NCBI GenBank assembly: GCA_019636515.1 | Contig: JAHBXI010000002.1 | Location: forward strand, 124,001 to 188,000 | Origin: Phycisphaeraceae bacterium | Lineage (GTDB): Bacteria; Planctomycetota; Phycisphaerae; Phycisphaerales; UBA1924 | Reading direction: 5' to 3' | Length of the DNA: 64,000 bases | Part shown: positions 1-8,478 of the stretch, piece after piece | Numbering within the stretch: the stretch's first letter is position 1 | Layout: every line of letters begins with the position of its first letter | Made by a program: the position numbers and the translations under genes | The notes under the pieces: generated by a model | Database searches by the model: none | The model's input: only the letters and a program-made list of their open reading frames with translations | What the model was told of the DNA's origin: nothing

Positions 1-435
1 GCGGGGGGGCTCCGGGTCCTGCACGCCCTGCGCAAGGCCGACGACCCGCGCCGCGCGGTTCGCATGATCGCCGACGCGCTGCCCCCGATGGTCGCGTCGG
101 TCATGGAGCCGCACGAGTTCGAGGCCATCCACCAGAGGCTCAAGAGCCTGCCTCAGCCGCCCGATCGGGCTCTCCTGCGACGCGGCGATTGGCTGGGCGG
201 GCTTGCCGTGTTTCTCCTGGTCTTCCTCTCGACGTTCCCCGTGGTGACCCCGTTTCTCTTCATGGAAAACGCCTTGCTCGCCTTGCGCGTCTCCAACGGC
301 ATCGCCATCGTGATGCTGTTCATGACCGGGTATGCCTTTGGGCGACTGACCGGGCACCGACCCTGGCTTACAGGGATCGCGATGCTCCTCCTGGGTATCG
401 GGCTTGTGGCCATTGCCATCGCGCTTGGTGGTTAG
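1..435 (+). CDS. VIT1/CCC1-like membrane protein, C-terminal part
   Basis: The reading frame is open from the first base, so the 5' end lies outside the window; about 144 residues are visible. The visible part has an acidic/basic stretch followed by three hydrophobic segments (approximately positions 205-270, 280-345 and 360-430 of the window). The order 'FLLVFLSTFPVV', 'ALRVSN', 'MLFMTGYAFGR', 'GIAMLLLGIGLV' resembles the C-terminal membrane half of VIT1/CCC1-type iron or manganese transporters as I remember them. The substrate cannot be deduced. An internal ATG at 64 could be mistaken for the start, but coding character continues upstream of it. It is followed by about 100 bases without a gene before the converging truD. 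Confidence 0.6.
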   Translation, partial: AGGLRVLHALRKADDPRRAVRMIADALPPMVASVMEPHEFEAIHQRLKSLPQPPDRALLRRGDWLGGLAVFLLVFLSTFPVVTPFLFMENALLALRVSNGIAIVMLFMTGYAFGRLTGHRPWLTGIAMLLLGIGLVAIAIALGG

Positions 436-534
436 CAACGCTCTCATGCCACCGACGTGCGCGGCCGGGGTTCGGCGGCGTTGCCGGAGAGAACCCCGCG
501 AACCCGCGTGGGCGGTCTTGTACAAGGGGCCTGT

Positions 535-1794
535 TTACTGGCCAAGAGCACGGAGCACGACGGTCGCGTACGACCCACGCGGCAGGGTAAATTCGAGCCG
601 TCGAGAATACCGGCGGGACGATCGGGAGTCGGTGTCCGGGGCTGTATCCGATACGGCAAAGCCCGCCGCCTGGGCGAACAGGGGCCGGGGCGCCTCTCCG
701 AAGAAGGGACGTTTCAGGCCCGGCACTCGGAGTTGGTCGATCACGAGGTTTTCCCGTGCGAGCGTGGCGCGGACCTCGTTTGCCCACGGTTCTTCCAGGG
801 TAGTGCCCGGCCCGATCAGGGGCAGGATGAGGGATCTCCAGGGTCCACGCGCCGAGGCGGACCAGGGTGGGAACAGCATCTCCCCGTACGCGTCGTCCGA
901 GCGAAGGCAGCGTTCGGCGCCTCCGGCGATGGTGACCGCCAGCGCGTGGGCGGATCGGTTCCAAAGGTGCGACTGGAACGCCTCGACGTACATGGACTGA
1001 AGAAACGCCGGCAGCGTGGAGAATGCACGGCGATGGTCCGAGCCCGCGGCGAGGGCTTCGAAGGGCGCCCGCTCCGGGCATCGGGGGAGTTCGGATGCCA
1101 GGGCCTTCCAGTCCCCCCAGCGGGAGGCGGCCAGGCGTGTGAACACGCGCGTGCGGCCCGAGTCCTTGCGGGCCGGCGTGGCGACGGCCAGGCGCAGCGC
1201 CTCCTCGAAATCGCCGCGAAGAAGACTCCGGGCGACAAACCCCTCGCCGTGGCGAGCCGAGCCGAACCGCTGGGAACCGAAGTAGTTGATGAACCACGGG
1301 TCGGCCGCGCCGCCGTGCTCGGTGGTGGGGCGGGCCTTGTCGCCGGTCGCGCCCGAGAGGATCGCGGCCCGGCGGTCCATCTCCGCGCACGTCTCGCTCG
1401 CCAGGTCACGAACCATGATCGTGAAGCGATTGCCGGTGATCGCCGAGGCGTCGATGGGGTTGGCCGACCAGGCGAGCCGATGCGCCGACCAGCGATCCGC
1501 GTCGAGAGTGTCGGGGAATTCACCCGCTCGGCGGCCGGCGGGGAGCAAGACCGAAACATGCTGGACGGTTTGTGCGTGCTTGTCCTTCAACCCGGCGTAG
1601 GAGACGGCGGCGGGCGGCACGCGAAGCGTGCGGGCCAGCCGGGAGACGGCGTCGGGAGTGGTCGTGGAGGCTTTGGTGAGTACGTAGACGGCGTACCGGC
1701 AAGCCGGATCCCACGATGTACGGAGCGATGCACGGCGGTCGTCGGTGAGGATCTCGACCACCTGGAAGTCGTCTGGATGGCGGCGGATGGTCAT
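535..1794 (-). CDS. truD: tRNA pseudouridine(13) synthase TruD
   Basis: TruD converts U13 of tRNA to pseudouridine in the cytoplasm. The 419-residue product carries the family signature 'GLKDKHAQT' at about residues 77-85, whose Asp is the expected catalytic nucleophile. The 'NYFGSQRFG' motif follows in the middle. The length is somewhat above that of the E. coli enzyme (about 350 residues), as is common in bacterial TruD with a larger insertion domain. The ATG at 1794 begins directly before the conserved N-terminal part ('HPDDFQVVEI'). It lies 37 bases downstream of aroC on the same strand and is probably cotranscribed with it. Family assignment is firm. Confidence 0.93.
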   Translation of the reverse strand: MTIRRHPDDFQVVEILTDDRRASLRTSWDPACRYAVYVLTKASTTTPDAVSRLARTLRVPPAAVSYAGLKDKHAQTVQHVSVLLPAGRRAGEFPDTLDADRWSAHRLAWSANPIDASAITGNRFTIMVRDLASETCAEMDRRAAILSGATGDKARPTTEHGGAADPWFINYFGSQRFGSARHGEGFVARSLLRGDFEEALRLAVATPARKDSGRTRVFTRLAASRWGDWKALASELPRCPERAPFEALAAGSDHRRAFSTLPAFLQSMYVEAFQSHLWNRSAHALAVTIAGGAERCLRSDDAYGEMLFPPWSASARGPWRSLILPLIGPGTTLEEPWANEVRATLARENLVIDQLRVPGLKRPFFGEAPRPLFAQAAGFAVSDTAPDTDSRSSRRYSRRLEFTLPRGSYATVVLRALGQ

Positions 1795-1831
1795 CGGGCG
1801 CGGTCGTGCCGGGACGGCTCGATCGGGGGTC

Positions 1832-3025
1832 TCAGGCGAGGGTGAAGGCGGGGGGGTCGAGAGGGAGCATGCGGGCGAGCCTCAGAAACGTCTCGACGTT
1901 GCGGTGGACCTCGAAGATCGAGTCGCCCGCAAACTTGTCGCAAAAGCAACGGGCGACCTCGAAGGCCACGACGTTCTCTATCACGACGCTGGCGGCGGGG
2001 ACCGCGCACACGTCGCTGCGCTCGTACTGGCTGGTCTGGGGCTGCTTGGTGTTGAGGTCGATGCTCGGCAGGCCCCGGAGGAGGGTGGAGATGGGCTTCA
2101 TGGTCCCGCGGACGACGATGGGCTGTCCGTTGGTCATGCCTCCCTCGGTGCCCCCGGCGTTGTTGGTGTCGCGGATGAAGCCCAGGCAGGGCGCCTCGCG
2201 CTGTCTGGCGTCGAAGCGGATCGGGTCGTGGACCTGGCTGCCCGTTCGTCCGGCGCACGCGTGGCCCAGCCCGATCTCGACGGCCTTGAAGGCCTGGATC
2301 CCCATGACCGCGTAGGCAATGCGGGCGTCGAGTTTGGTCGTCCAGTCCATCGTCGAGCCGATCCCCGGGGGGCACCCAAAGACGTGCGTCTCCACCACGC
2401 CGCCGACGGTGTCGCGGTCGATCTTGGCCTGGCGGATGATCTCGCGCTGCCGCTCGGAAGCGGCCGGATCGGGGCAGTAGGTGTCGGAGGCGTCGCGGGC
2501 GGCCGCGTGGGATCGCCAGTTCTCTTCCGTGACGACGGCGTCGGTTCGCGAATCCAGGATCGACCGGACAAACCCGAAGGTCTCGATGCCGAACTCGCGC
2601 AACAGGCACCGCGCCACCGCCCCCGCCGCGACCCGGCTGGCGGTTTCCCGCGCGCTGGCTCGCTCGAGGGTTTCCCGGCAGTCCGTGGTGAGCCACTTGA
2701 CGCTCCCGGCCAGGTCGGCGTGACCGGGTCGCGGGCGATGGACGGAAGGTGTCTTGTCGAGGTCGTCGAGGCGTGCGTCGTTGTTCACGATCCGCATGAC
2801 CAGGGGAGACCCGATCGCGTGACCCCGGCGAACGCCCGCGAGGAATTCGATCACGTCCTTTTCGATCTTCATGCGTCCGCCACGCCCGTATCCCCCCTGG
2901 CGGCGGGTGAGTTCACCGTTGATGAAATCGGCGTCGAGGGCGAGCCCGGCCGGGAGGCCCGTGACGGTGATGACCAGGGAGGGGCCGTGGGATTCTCCGG
3001 CGGTCTGGTAGTTGATCGCGGGCAT
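1832..3025 (-). CDS. aroC: chorismate synthase
   Basis: AroC is the last enzyme of the shikimate pathway. It converts 5-enolpyruvylshikimate-3-phosphate to chorismate using reduced FMN. The 397-residue protein shows the family blocks 'AGESHG' near residue 10, 'RRQGGYGRGGRMKIEKD' near residues 41-57 and 'SARETASRVAAGAVA' near 124-138, with a 'GGMTNG' block in the middle. The ATG at 3025 gives the normal N terminus although no clear Shine-Dalgarno precedes it. It sits between a methyltransferase gene upstream (34-base gap) and truD downstream (37-base gap), all on the minus strand. Chorismate also feeds the futalosine menaquinone route, for which mqnB and a candidate decarboxylase are in this window. 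Confidence 0.96.
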   Translation of the reverse strand: MPAINYQTAGESHGPSLVITVTGLPAGLALDADFINGELTRRQGGYGRGGRMKIEKDVIEFLAGVRRGHAIGSPLVMRIVNNDARLDDLDKTPSVHRPRPGHADLAGSVKWLTTDCRETLERASARETASRVAAGAVARCLLREFGIETFGFVRSILDSRTDAVVTEENWRSHAAARDASDTYCPDPAASERQREIIRQAKIDRDTVGGVVETHVFGCPPGIGSTMDWTTKLDARIAYAVMGIQAFKAVEIGLGHACAGRTGSQVHDPIRFDARQREAPCLGFIRDTNNAGGTEGGMTNGQPIVVRGTMKPISTLLRGLPSIDLNTKQPQTSQYERSDVCAVPAASVVIENVVAFEVARCFCDKFAGDSIFEVHRNVETFLRLARMLPLDPPAFTLA

Positions 3026-3059
3026 GAAACGAGGGTAGTCGCACGGGCTGATCGACGGT

Positions 3060-3761
3060 TCAAGGCAAGGTGATTACGGAGGATTCGCCGGGCCGCCTCG
3101 CCACCACGTGAAAGACGTGCCAGTGCTTGGGGTTGCCCTCGGCGTCGTGCCCGTCCTTCTCATCCTCGCGGAGGAGTTCGATGGCGAATCCATCGAGCAT
3201 CGCCCGGACGGCGGAGAGGTCGTGGTGTGAGCGTCCGGGTATGGAGGACCACGAATCGCGCGGGCCGAAGAACTGCCCGCAGAAACGGCCTCCGGGGGCG
3301 ATCATGCCACGGATCCAGGTCCACGCCACCGCAAATCGCGAGGGAGGCACGAACGGCAGAGAAAAACTGGCATTGACCAGGTCCACGGCCACGGGGATAG
3401 GGAACCTGCCCGACGCGTCGCGGTCCACCGATTCAGAGGCAAGATCTTCGATGGATGCCTGGACGACGTCCAGGCGTTCGCCGCCGGTGATCCTCCGCAC
3501 GCGGGCGACCGCCTCGGGGTGCGGATCGACCGCGACGACGCGCCACCCGGCGTCGAGCAAGGCCCTGGTGTCGCGACCTTCGCCGCATCCCAGGTCGAGC
3601 GCGATCCGATTCCGATCGTCGTCTTTGCCCGCCCTCTCCCGCTCGAACCGCCCGATCGCCTCCAGGAGCGTCTCGCGCGCGGGCTTGCCCGAGACGGCGA
3701 TGTAGTAGGTCGTCCAGTCCCTTCCCGGGGCGTCTGGACGGGCGTTCTGGTCGTGGGTCAT
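3060..3761 (-). CDS. class I SAM-dependent methyltransferase
   Basis: This 233-residue protein has a Rossmann-type methyltransferase core: the SAM-binding glycine motif 'ALDLGCGEGRDTRALL' near residues 55-70, the acidic end of strand 2 ('VVAVDPHPEAV') and a 'VDLVNASFSLPFV' strand-4 region. It resembles small tellurite-resistance TehB-like or generic methyltransferase-25 folds; the substrate is unknown. A longer frame starts at 3797, but the ATG at 3761 ('MTHDQNARPDAPGRDW') is preferred because the extra 12 residues would leave almost no room for the promoter region of the divergent UbiD gene. It is the first gene of the minus-strand group with aroC and truD. Confidence 0.8.
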   Translation of the reverse strand: MTHDQNARPDAPGRDWTTYYIAVSGKPARETLLEAIGRFERERAGKDDDRNRIALDLGCGEGRDTRALLDAGWRVVAVDPHPEAVARVRRITGGERLDVVQASIEDLASESVDRDASGRFPIPVAVDLVNASFSLPFVPPSRFAVAWTWIRGMIAPGGRFCGQFFGPRDSWSSIPGRSHHDLSAVRAMLDGFAIELLREDEKDGHDAEGNPKHWHVFHVVARRPGESSVITLP

Positions 3762-3826
3762 GAGATCGACGATAGAGCGGCTCGCCCGTGCCGGCATGGC
3801 CGGTCGTGGGGCATACGCTGGTGTTG

Positions 3827-5989
3827 ATGTCGATGGACTTGCGCGATTTCCTGCGGACGCTCGATGCGGCGGGAGAGGTGGCCCGGGTCGATGCCCGCGT
3901 CTCCCCGGTGCTTGAGATTGCGTGGATCGCGGACCGGATGAGCAAGTCCCCCGCCCCGCACAAGCCCTCGGAGGGAGCCCGGCGGTGCGACCCGCGCTTT
4001 CACCACCTGGGGGGGCGTGCGCTGCTGTTTACAAACGTCGAGGGTTCGCCGATGCCGGTGGCGATCAACACGCTGGGGAGTTACCGGCGCATGGAGATCG
4101 CGCTTGGGTGCCACGACGCCGGGGGCGGGATCGGCGCTGGGCACACGCCCGGGGGGTTCGAGGCGGTGGCGGCTCGCATCGGGGAACTGGTCAGGCCGGA
4201 TTTCCCGAGGTCACTGGGCGAGGCGATCCGCAAAGTTCGCACGCTCCTGCCGCTGCTTCGGATCGGCCCTCGGCGGCGCCGGGGGATGGGTCTTTGCCAG
4301 GAGGTGGTCCACACGGGTGACCGGATCGACCTGACCCGCCTCCCGATCCTGCGGTGTTGGCCGATGGACGGGGATCCATGCGCGGTGGGCTTTGCGGCCG
4401 GGATCAACACCGGGATCGCGGGGGTCGAGTCGGGTCCTGAGTGGGAATCGACGCACCGGGGGCGGTACATCACACTCGGCGGGATCCACACGATCCACGC
4501 CTCGGATGCCGGGAATCCGCGCCCTACTTCGCACAACATCGGGATGTACCGTGTGCAGTTGCTGGGACCGCGCACGATGGCCATGCACTGGCACGTCCAT
4601 CACGACGGGGCCCGGCATTGGCGGTCGTGGAAGGCCCGGGGGGAGGCGATGCCGGTGGCGATCGCGCTGGGCGGTGAGAGCGTGCTGCCGTACGCGGCGA
4701 CCGCCCCGCTCCCGCCGGGGATCAGCGAACTGTTGATGGCGGGGTTCCTCAACCGCGGCGGGATCGAGATGGTCATGGGCCGGACCGTGCCGATCTGGGT
4801 CCCGGCCCGGTCGGAGATCGTGATCGAGGGGTATGTCAGCGCCCAGGCGGGTGGCGTGGGCTGGGCCAGCGGATCGGCGGACCGGCTGGTTTGCGCCGAG
4901 CCTCTGGGTGCCGGGGCGGTGCTCGAAGGGCCGTTTGGAGACCACACCGGGTACTACTCGATGCCCGACCGATACCCGATCATGACGGTCACGGCGATCA
5001 CTCACCGCCGCGACCCGATCTATCCGACGACGATCGTCGGCCTGCCCCCTCAGGAGGACTACTTCATCGGCAAGGCGACCGAGCGGATCTTCCTGCCGCT
5101 GCTCAGGACGATCGTGCCGGACATCGAGGATTACGACCTGCCGCTCTTTGGCGCGTTCCACAACGCGGCGGCGGTGCGCATCGACAAGCGGTACGCGATG
5201 CAGGGTCGGCGCGTGATGCACTCGGTCTGGGGCGCCGGGCAGATGGCCTGGACCAAGACGGTCTTTGTCGTTGACCAGGACACGGACGTTCACGACACGA
5301 CGGCGGTGCTTCGCCGGATCGCCCAGCGCTGCGTTCCCGGGCGCGATGTCGAGACGGTGCGTGGGCCGCTCGACATCCTCGACCATGCCGCCCCCGGGCT
5401 TGGGACCGGGACCAAGATCGGCTTTGATGGGACGGCGAAGATCGAAGGGGACGGGGCCTGCGCCGACGCCGCCGAGCCGCCCGTGCCTGGGTTGCCCCCG
5501 CCGATTCCGTCCGACGCGGAGGTGGAGGCGATCCTCGCCCGCGTGCGTGGCCTGGCGCCCGGGGACGGGGTTGGGGTTGTCGGGGCCTCGATGCCCGCTT
5601 CGTGCGGAGGGGGATGGCTGTTCGTCTCGATCCACAAAGCGCATCCCGGGGAAGGGGCTCGTGCGGTTGCCGCGATCTGCAACGCGATCGGGGTCGAGCC
5701 CGCCCTGCCGCGGTACGTGGTCGTGGTCGGAGAGTCGGTCAACGTGGAGGACATCGACCAGGCGATGTTCCACTGGTGTGCCAACACCGACGCCGGTCGC
5801 GACATGCACGAGCACCGGGATGCGTCGGGCCGTGTCCTTCGGCTGGCGTTCGACGCCACGCCCAAGTCGCCCGGGGATGAACGCCGAGGGCAGGCGGTTC
5901 GGGCCTGGCCGCCGATCATCTCCATGACGCCCAAGATCGTGGAGCGGGTGCGGGCGCGGTGGGACGAATACGGCCTGGGGTCGGTGTAG
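3827..5989 (+). CDS. UbiD-family decarboxylase, probably menaquinone (futalosine) type
   Basis: A 720-residue UbiD-superfamily (de)carboxylase, dependent on prenylated FMN in all characterised members. The core shows 'LEGPFGDHTGYYS' (one of the active-site Glu residues), 'PIYPTTIVGLPPQEDYF', 'KATERIFLPLLRTIVPDIEDY' and the C-terminal 'LGTGTKIGFDGT'. The wording of the 'KATERIFLPLL' region and the length above the roughly 490-500 residues of E. coli UbiD recall the menaquinone-biosynthesis decarboxylases of the futalosine pathway; this subfamily call is inference. A GTG/ATG-rich 5' end allows an earlier start at 3788, but 'MSMDLRDFLRTL' from the ATG at 3827 gives the normal N terminus. No UbiX-type flavin prenyltransferase is nearby. 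The gene is divergent from the methyltransferase. Confidence 0.82.
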   Translation: MSMDLRDFLRTLDAAGEVARVDARVSPVLEIAWIADRMSKSPAPHKPSEGARRCDPRFHHLGGRALLFTNVEGSPMPVAINTLGSYRRMEIALGCHDAGGGIGAGHTPGGFEAVAARIGELVRPDFPRSLGEAIRKVRTLLPLLRIGPRRRRGMGLCQEVVHTGDRIDLTRLPILRCWPMDGDPCAVGFAAGINTGIAGVESGPEWESTHRGRYITLGGIHTIHASDAGNPRPTSHNIGMYRVQLLGPRTMAMHWHVHHDGARHWRSWKARGEAMPVAIALGGESVLPYAATAPLPPGISELLMAGFLNRGGIEMVMGRTVPIWVPARSEIVIEGYVSAQAGGVGWASGSADRLVCAEPLGAGAVLEGPFGDHTGYYSMPDRYPIMTVTAITHRRDPIYPTTIVGLPPQEDYFIGKATERIFLPLLRTIVPDIEDYDLPLFGAFHNAAAVRIDKRYAMQGRRVMHSVWGAGQMAWTKTVFVVDQDTDVHDTTAVLRRIAQRCVPGRDVETVRGPLDILDHAAPGLGTGTKIGFDGTAKIEGDGACADAAEPPVPGLPPPIPSDAEVEAILARVRGLAPGDGVGVVGASMPASCGGGWLFVSIHKAHPGEGARAVAAICNAIGVEPALPRYVVVVGESVNVEDIDQAMFHWCANTDAGRDMHEHRDASGRVLRLAFDATPKSPGDERRGQAVRAWPPIISMTPKIVERVRARWDEYGLGSV

Positions 5990-6111
5990 CAACGGTGGCG
6001 GCGGGAGTCTCGCCCCCCCCCTCGGGTCGCCTGGTCTTGCGGAGCCGCGCGGCCCGGCCGCGCCCCGTGGCGGATCGGGTGCAAAGATGACACCCAGGAG
6101 AGATACCACGC

Positions 6112-7248
6112 ATGACGCCAGAATCCAACGCACGGGGGGACGGGACGGTTGAAAGGATGGAGCGGACCGCTCCGTCCGATTCGGCGCACGTCCGTGCCGC
6201 CGAGGATCCCCAGGTGCTCGACCTGCTCGATTCGCTGATCGGGCGGGTCGGGGGCGTCCCGGGGACGTTCAAGTCGAAACTGGTGCGAGACCTCATGGTG
6301 GCGGGGCTGAAACTGATCCCCGACGGCCGTGACACGGGCGAACTGAAACTGATGTCCTCGGCCGTCCGGGAGATGCGCTACGCGTACTCGGTCTTCAGCC
6401 GCTACGCCGAGACCCACAAAGTGACGATCTTCGGGTCGGCCAGGACGCCCGAGGACCACCCCGACTACGCCGCGTGCGTCGAGTTCAGCCGCCTGATGGC
6501 CGAGCAGGGTTGGATGATCATCACGGGGGCGGGCGGGGGCATCATGCACGCCGGGCACGTCGGGCCGGGTCGAGAGGCGAGTTTCGGCGTCGCCATCAGG
6601 CTGCCCTTCGAAACCAACGCGAACAAGGTGATCGCGGGGGATGAAAAACTCATCCACTTCCGGTATTTCTTCACGCGCAAACTGATGTTCATCTCCCAGG
6701 CCGAGGCCGTCGCGCTCTTTCCCGGCGGCTTCGGGACGCTGGACGAGGCGTACGAGGCGTTGACGCTCGTGCAGACGGGAAAGACGGGGATTGTTCCGAT
6801 CGTGCTGGTGGAGGGCGCGGGCGGGGACTACTGGTCGTCGTGGGATGCGTGGGTGGGCAGGCAACTGCTCGACCGCGGGTGGATCAGCCCCGAGGACACG
6901 AGCCTGTACCACCTGGCGTCGTCCCCGCGAGAGGCGGTGGACCATGTCGCCAGGTTCTACCGGACGTACCACTCGTCGCGGTACGTGGACGACGACTGCG
7001 TCATCCGGCTCAAGCACCCGCTGCGAGCCGAGGACATCGACCGCCTGACCGATGAGTTCCGGCCGATCATCCGGGAGGGATCGATCACGCAGCGCGGCCC
7101 GTACCTTGAAGAGGATGAATGGCCTCAGTTGCCGCGACTGGCGTTTACCCACACCAGAAGCAGGTTCGGGATGGTGCGCCGCCTGATCGATCGGATCAAC
7201 GAGTGCGAGCCTTCCGCCGAGCCGTGGGTTCCTCCGGAACGGTCGTGA
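6112..7248 (+). CDS. LOG-family (TIGR00730-like) Rossmann-fold protein
   Basis: A 378-residue protein of the LOG/'lysine decarboxylase-like' superfamily, which includes nucleotide 5'-monophosphate phosphoribohydrolases. The Rossmann part has 'VTIFGSARTPEDHPDY' near residue 103, 'IITGAGGGIMHAGHVG' near 141 and the hallmark 'PGGFGTLDE' near 204. The N-terminal 95 residues and a long C-terminal region make it larger than the roughly 190-residue plant LOG type and closer to the longer bacterial forms. Its substrate (AMP-like or cytokinin-type nucleotides) is not determinable here. The start is supported by AGGAGAG at 6096-6102, nine bases before the ATG. The stop overlaps a GTG that could begin the following lipoprotein gene. 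Confidence 0.82.
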   Translation: MTPESNARGDGTVERMERTAPSDSAHVRAAEDPQVLDLLDSLIGRVGGVPGTFKSKLVRDLMVAGLKLIPDGRDTGELKLMSSAVREMRYAYSVFSRYAETHKVTIFGSARTPEDHPDYAACVEFSRLMAEQGWMIITGAGGGIMHAGHVGPGREASFGVAIRLPFETNANKVIAGDEKLIHFRYFFTRKLMFISQAEAVALFPGGFGTLDEAYEALTLVQTGKTGIVPIVLVEGAGGDYWSSWDAWVGRQLLDRGWISPEDTSLYHLASSPREAVDHVARFYRTYHSSRYVDDDCVIRLKHPLRAEDIDRLTDEFRPIIREGSITQRGPYLEEDEWPQLPRLAFTHTRSRFGMVRRLIDRINECEPSAEPWVPPERS

Positions 7249-7259
7249 TCGGCTTGACC

Positions 7260-8399
7260 ATGGTTGATGCCGCCCTTGCCCGCGACGGCCGCATCCCCGC
7301 TCCGCGGCGGGGGAGGGGTGTGGTCCGCGCGACGGCCCGGCGGTGGGCTTGCCTGGCGTGGGCTTCGATGGCGATTGGCGGGTGCGCGGAACGCCAGGAG
7401 ACGCCCAACCCGCCTCGGACGTTCGCGGACGTGCAGGTCGGAGATGTCCGGTCGTCGGTGGACGGCGTCGTGGTCGAATACTGGATCTGCGACCTGTCGT
7501 CGGGTTCACTGGGCAGAGCCCTGGAGCGCGTGCGACGGTACGAGGTGACCGGCCGCCGGGCGGGGGCGTGGAGATCAAACGGACTGCGCGTTTTCCTTGG
7601 GCCGACCGAGGAGGTGATCGCCGCCGTGACCGGCATCACCATGGCTCCGCAGACCCGCCGCGAAACCCTCCCGATGCTTCCCCGGTGGATGCCGATCGCG
7701 ACCGGACGGCGATGGGATTCGGGCGTCGATGTCTGGCTCGACCAGCAGGACTGGGGCGACGGGGACGAGGCCGGATCGATCGCGGTGAGCATGGGGCGAC
7801 TCTCGCTGGGGCCGGGTTCGATGCGGTTGCTGGCAAGGACGTGGATCGCGTCGGGGACGACCGAGTTCATCCCCGACGGGATCGGGCCGGGTGTTCCAAC
7901 GATGATGGTCCTGGAGATGGCTCCGCAGCATCACGGAGGTTCGACGGCTCGCTCGCTCGACCTTGCCGCCGCGACTCGGTCTTCGTCGGCTCGCGGCGAT
8001 GGCCAGTTCTTCGATCGCCTGCGTCTCGAACTGGCGTGCGAGCCGGGTCAGACGGCGCTCATCGTGCCCGCGCATCCCCGAGAGGAGTGGCTGTATGAAA
8101 ATCAAGGACCGCTCGGCCGGGGTTCGCCCGACCCTTCGCGTCCGATGAGCCCCGACGAATTGTCCGAAGGAGATCTCGAGATCCTTGATGAGGGAGTTCA
8201 GCCCGTGCCAACCGGACCGGCCGGCCCGCAACTTCCGGACCTGCTCACGATCGGGGAAGCGATGCTCACCGACGCGCGTGTCGGGCGAGGGGCATCCCGG
8301 CGGGTCATTCTCTCGGTCACGCCCAGGCTGACGGAACGATTCGAGCGTTCGGAGCGGGCCTCGCCGCGCCTCCCCCGCCCGGAGACGACGGTCCGATAG
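7260..8399 (+). CDS. putative lipoprotein of unknown function
   Basis: I do not recognise a family. The 379-residue product from the ATG at 7260 has a basic N terminus, a hydrophobic run ('ACLAWASMA') and the lipobox-like 'AIGGC' with Cys at about residue 42, so it is probably a lipid-anchored exported protein. The signal is unusually long because of about 28 preceding residues rich in Arg. An alternative start is the GTG at 7245, which overlaps the upstream stop codon as GTGA; translational coupling to the LOG gene would favour it. The body contains repeated beta-strand-like segments but no catalytic motif I can name. Lgt, encoded at 21.3 kb, would modify such proteins. Confidence 0.6.
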   Translation: MVDAALARDGRIPAPRRGRGVVRATARRWACLAWASMAIGGCAERQETPNPPRTFADVQVGDVRSSVDGVVVEYWICDLSSGSLGRALERVRRYEVTGRRAGAWRSNGLRVFLGPTEEVIAAVTGITMAPQTRRETLPMLPRWMPIATGRRWDSGVDVWLDQQDWGDGDEAGSIAVSMGRLSLGPGSMRLLARTWIASGTTEFIPDGIGPGVPTMMVLEMAPQHHGGSTARSLDLAAATRSSSARGDGQFFDRLRLELACEPGQTALIVPAHPREEWLYENQGPLGRGSPDPSRPMSPDELSEGDLEILDEGVQPVPTGPAGPQLPDLLTIGEAMLTDARVGRGASRRVILSVTPRLTERFERSERASPRLPRPETTVR

Positions 8400-8465
8400 C
8401 GCGGCTCACCCGCGAAGTCCGAGTTTCCGCCGCACGCGCTGGACCGTCGATCCGATGGTCAAACC

Positions 8466-8471
8466 GGGAGG
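8466..8471 (+). promoter_or_regulatory. ribosome binding site choosing the HD-GYP start
   Basis: GGGAGG lies seven bases before the ATG at 8479. It decides for that start over the in-frame ATG at 8455, which has no such sequence at the right distance. Confidence 0.7.
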
Positions 8472-8478
8472 AATCACG

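Noticed and set aside
5290..7578. Long open frame of 762 codons on the minus strand across the UbiD and LOG genes
   Set aside because: It is antisense to two well-supported genes, its translation is Arg/Pro/Gly-rich without motifs, and such frames are expected in very GC-rich DNA.
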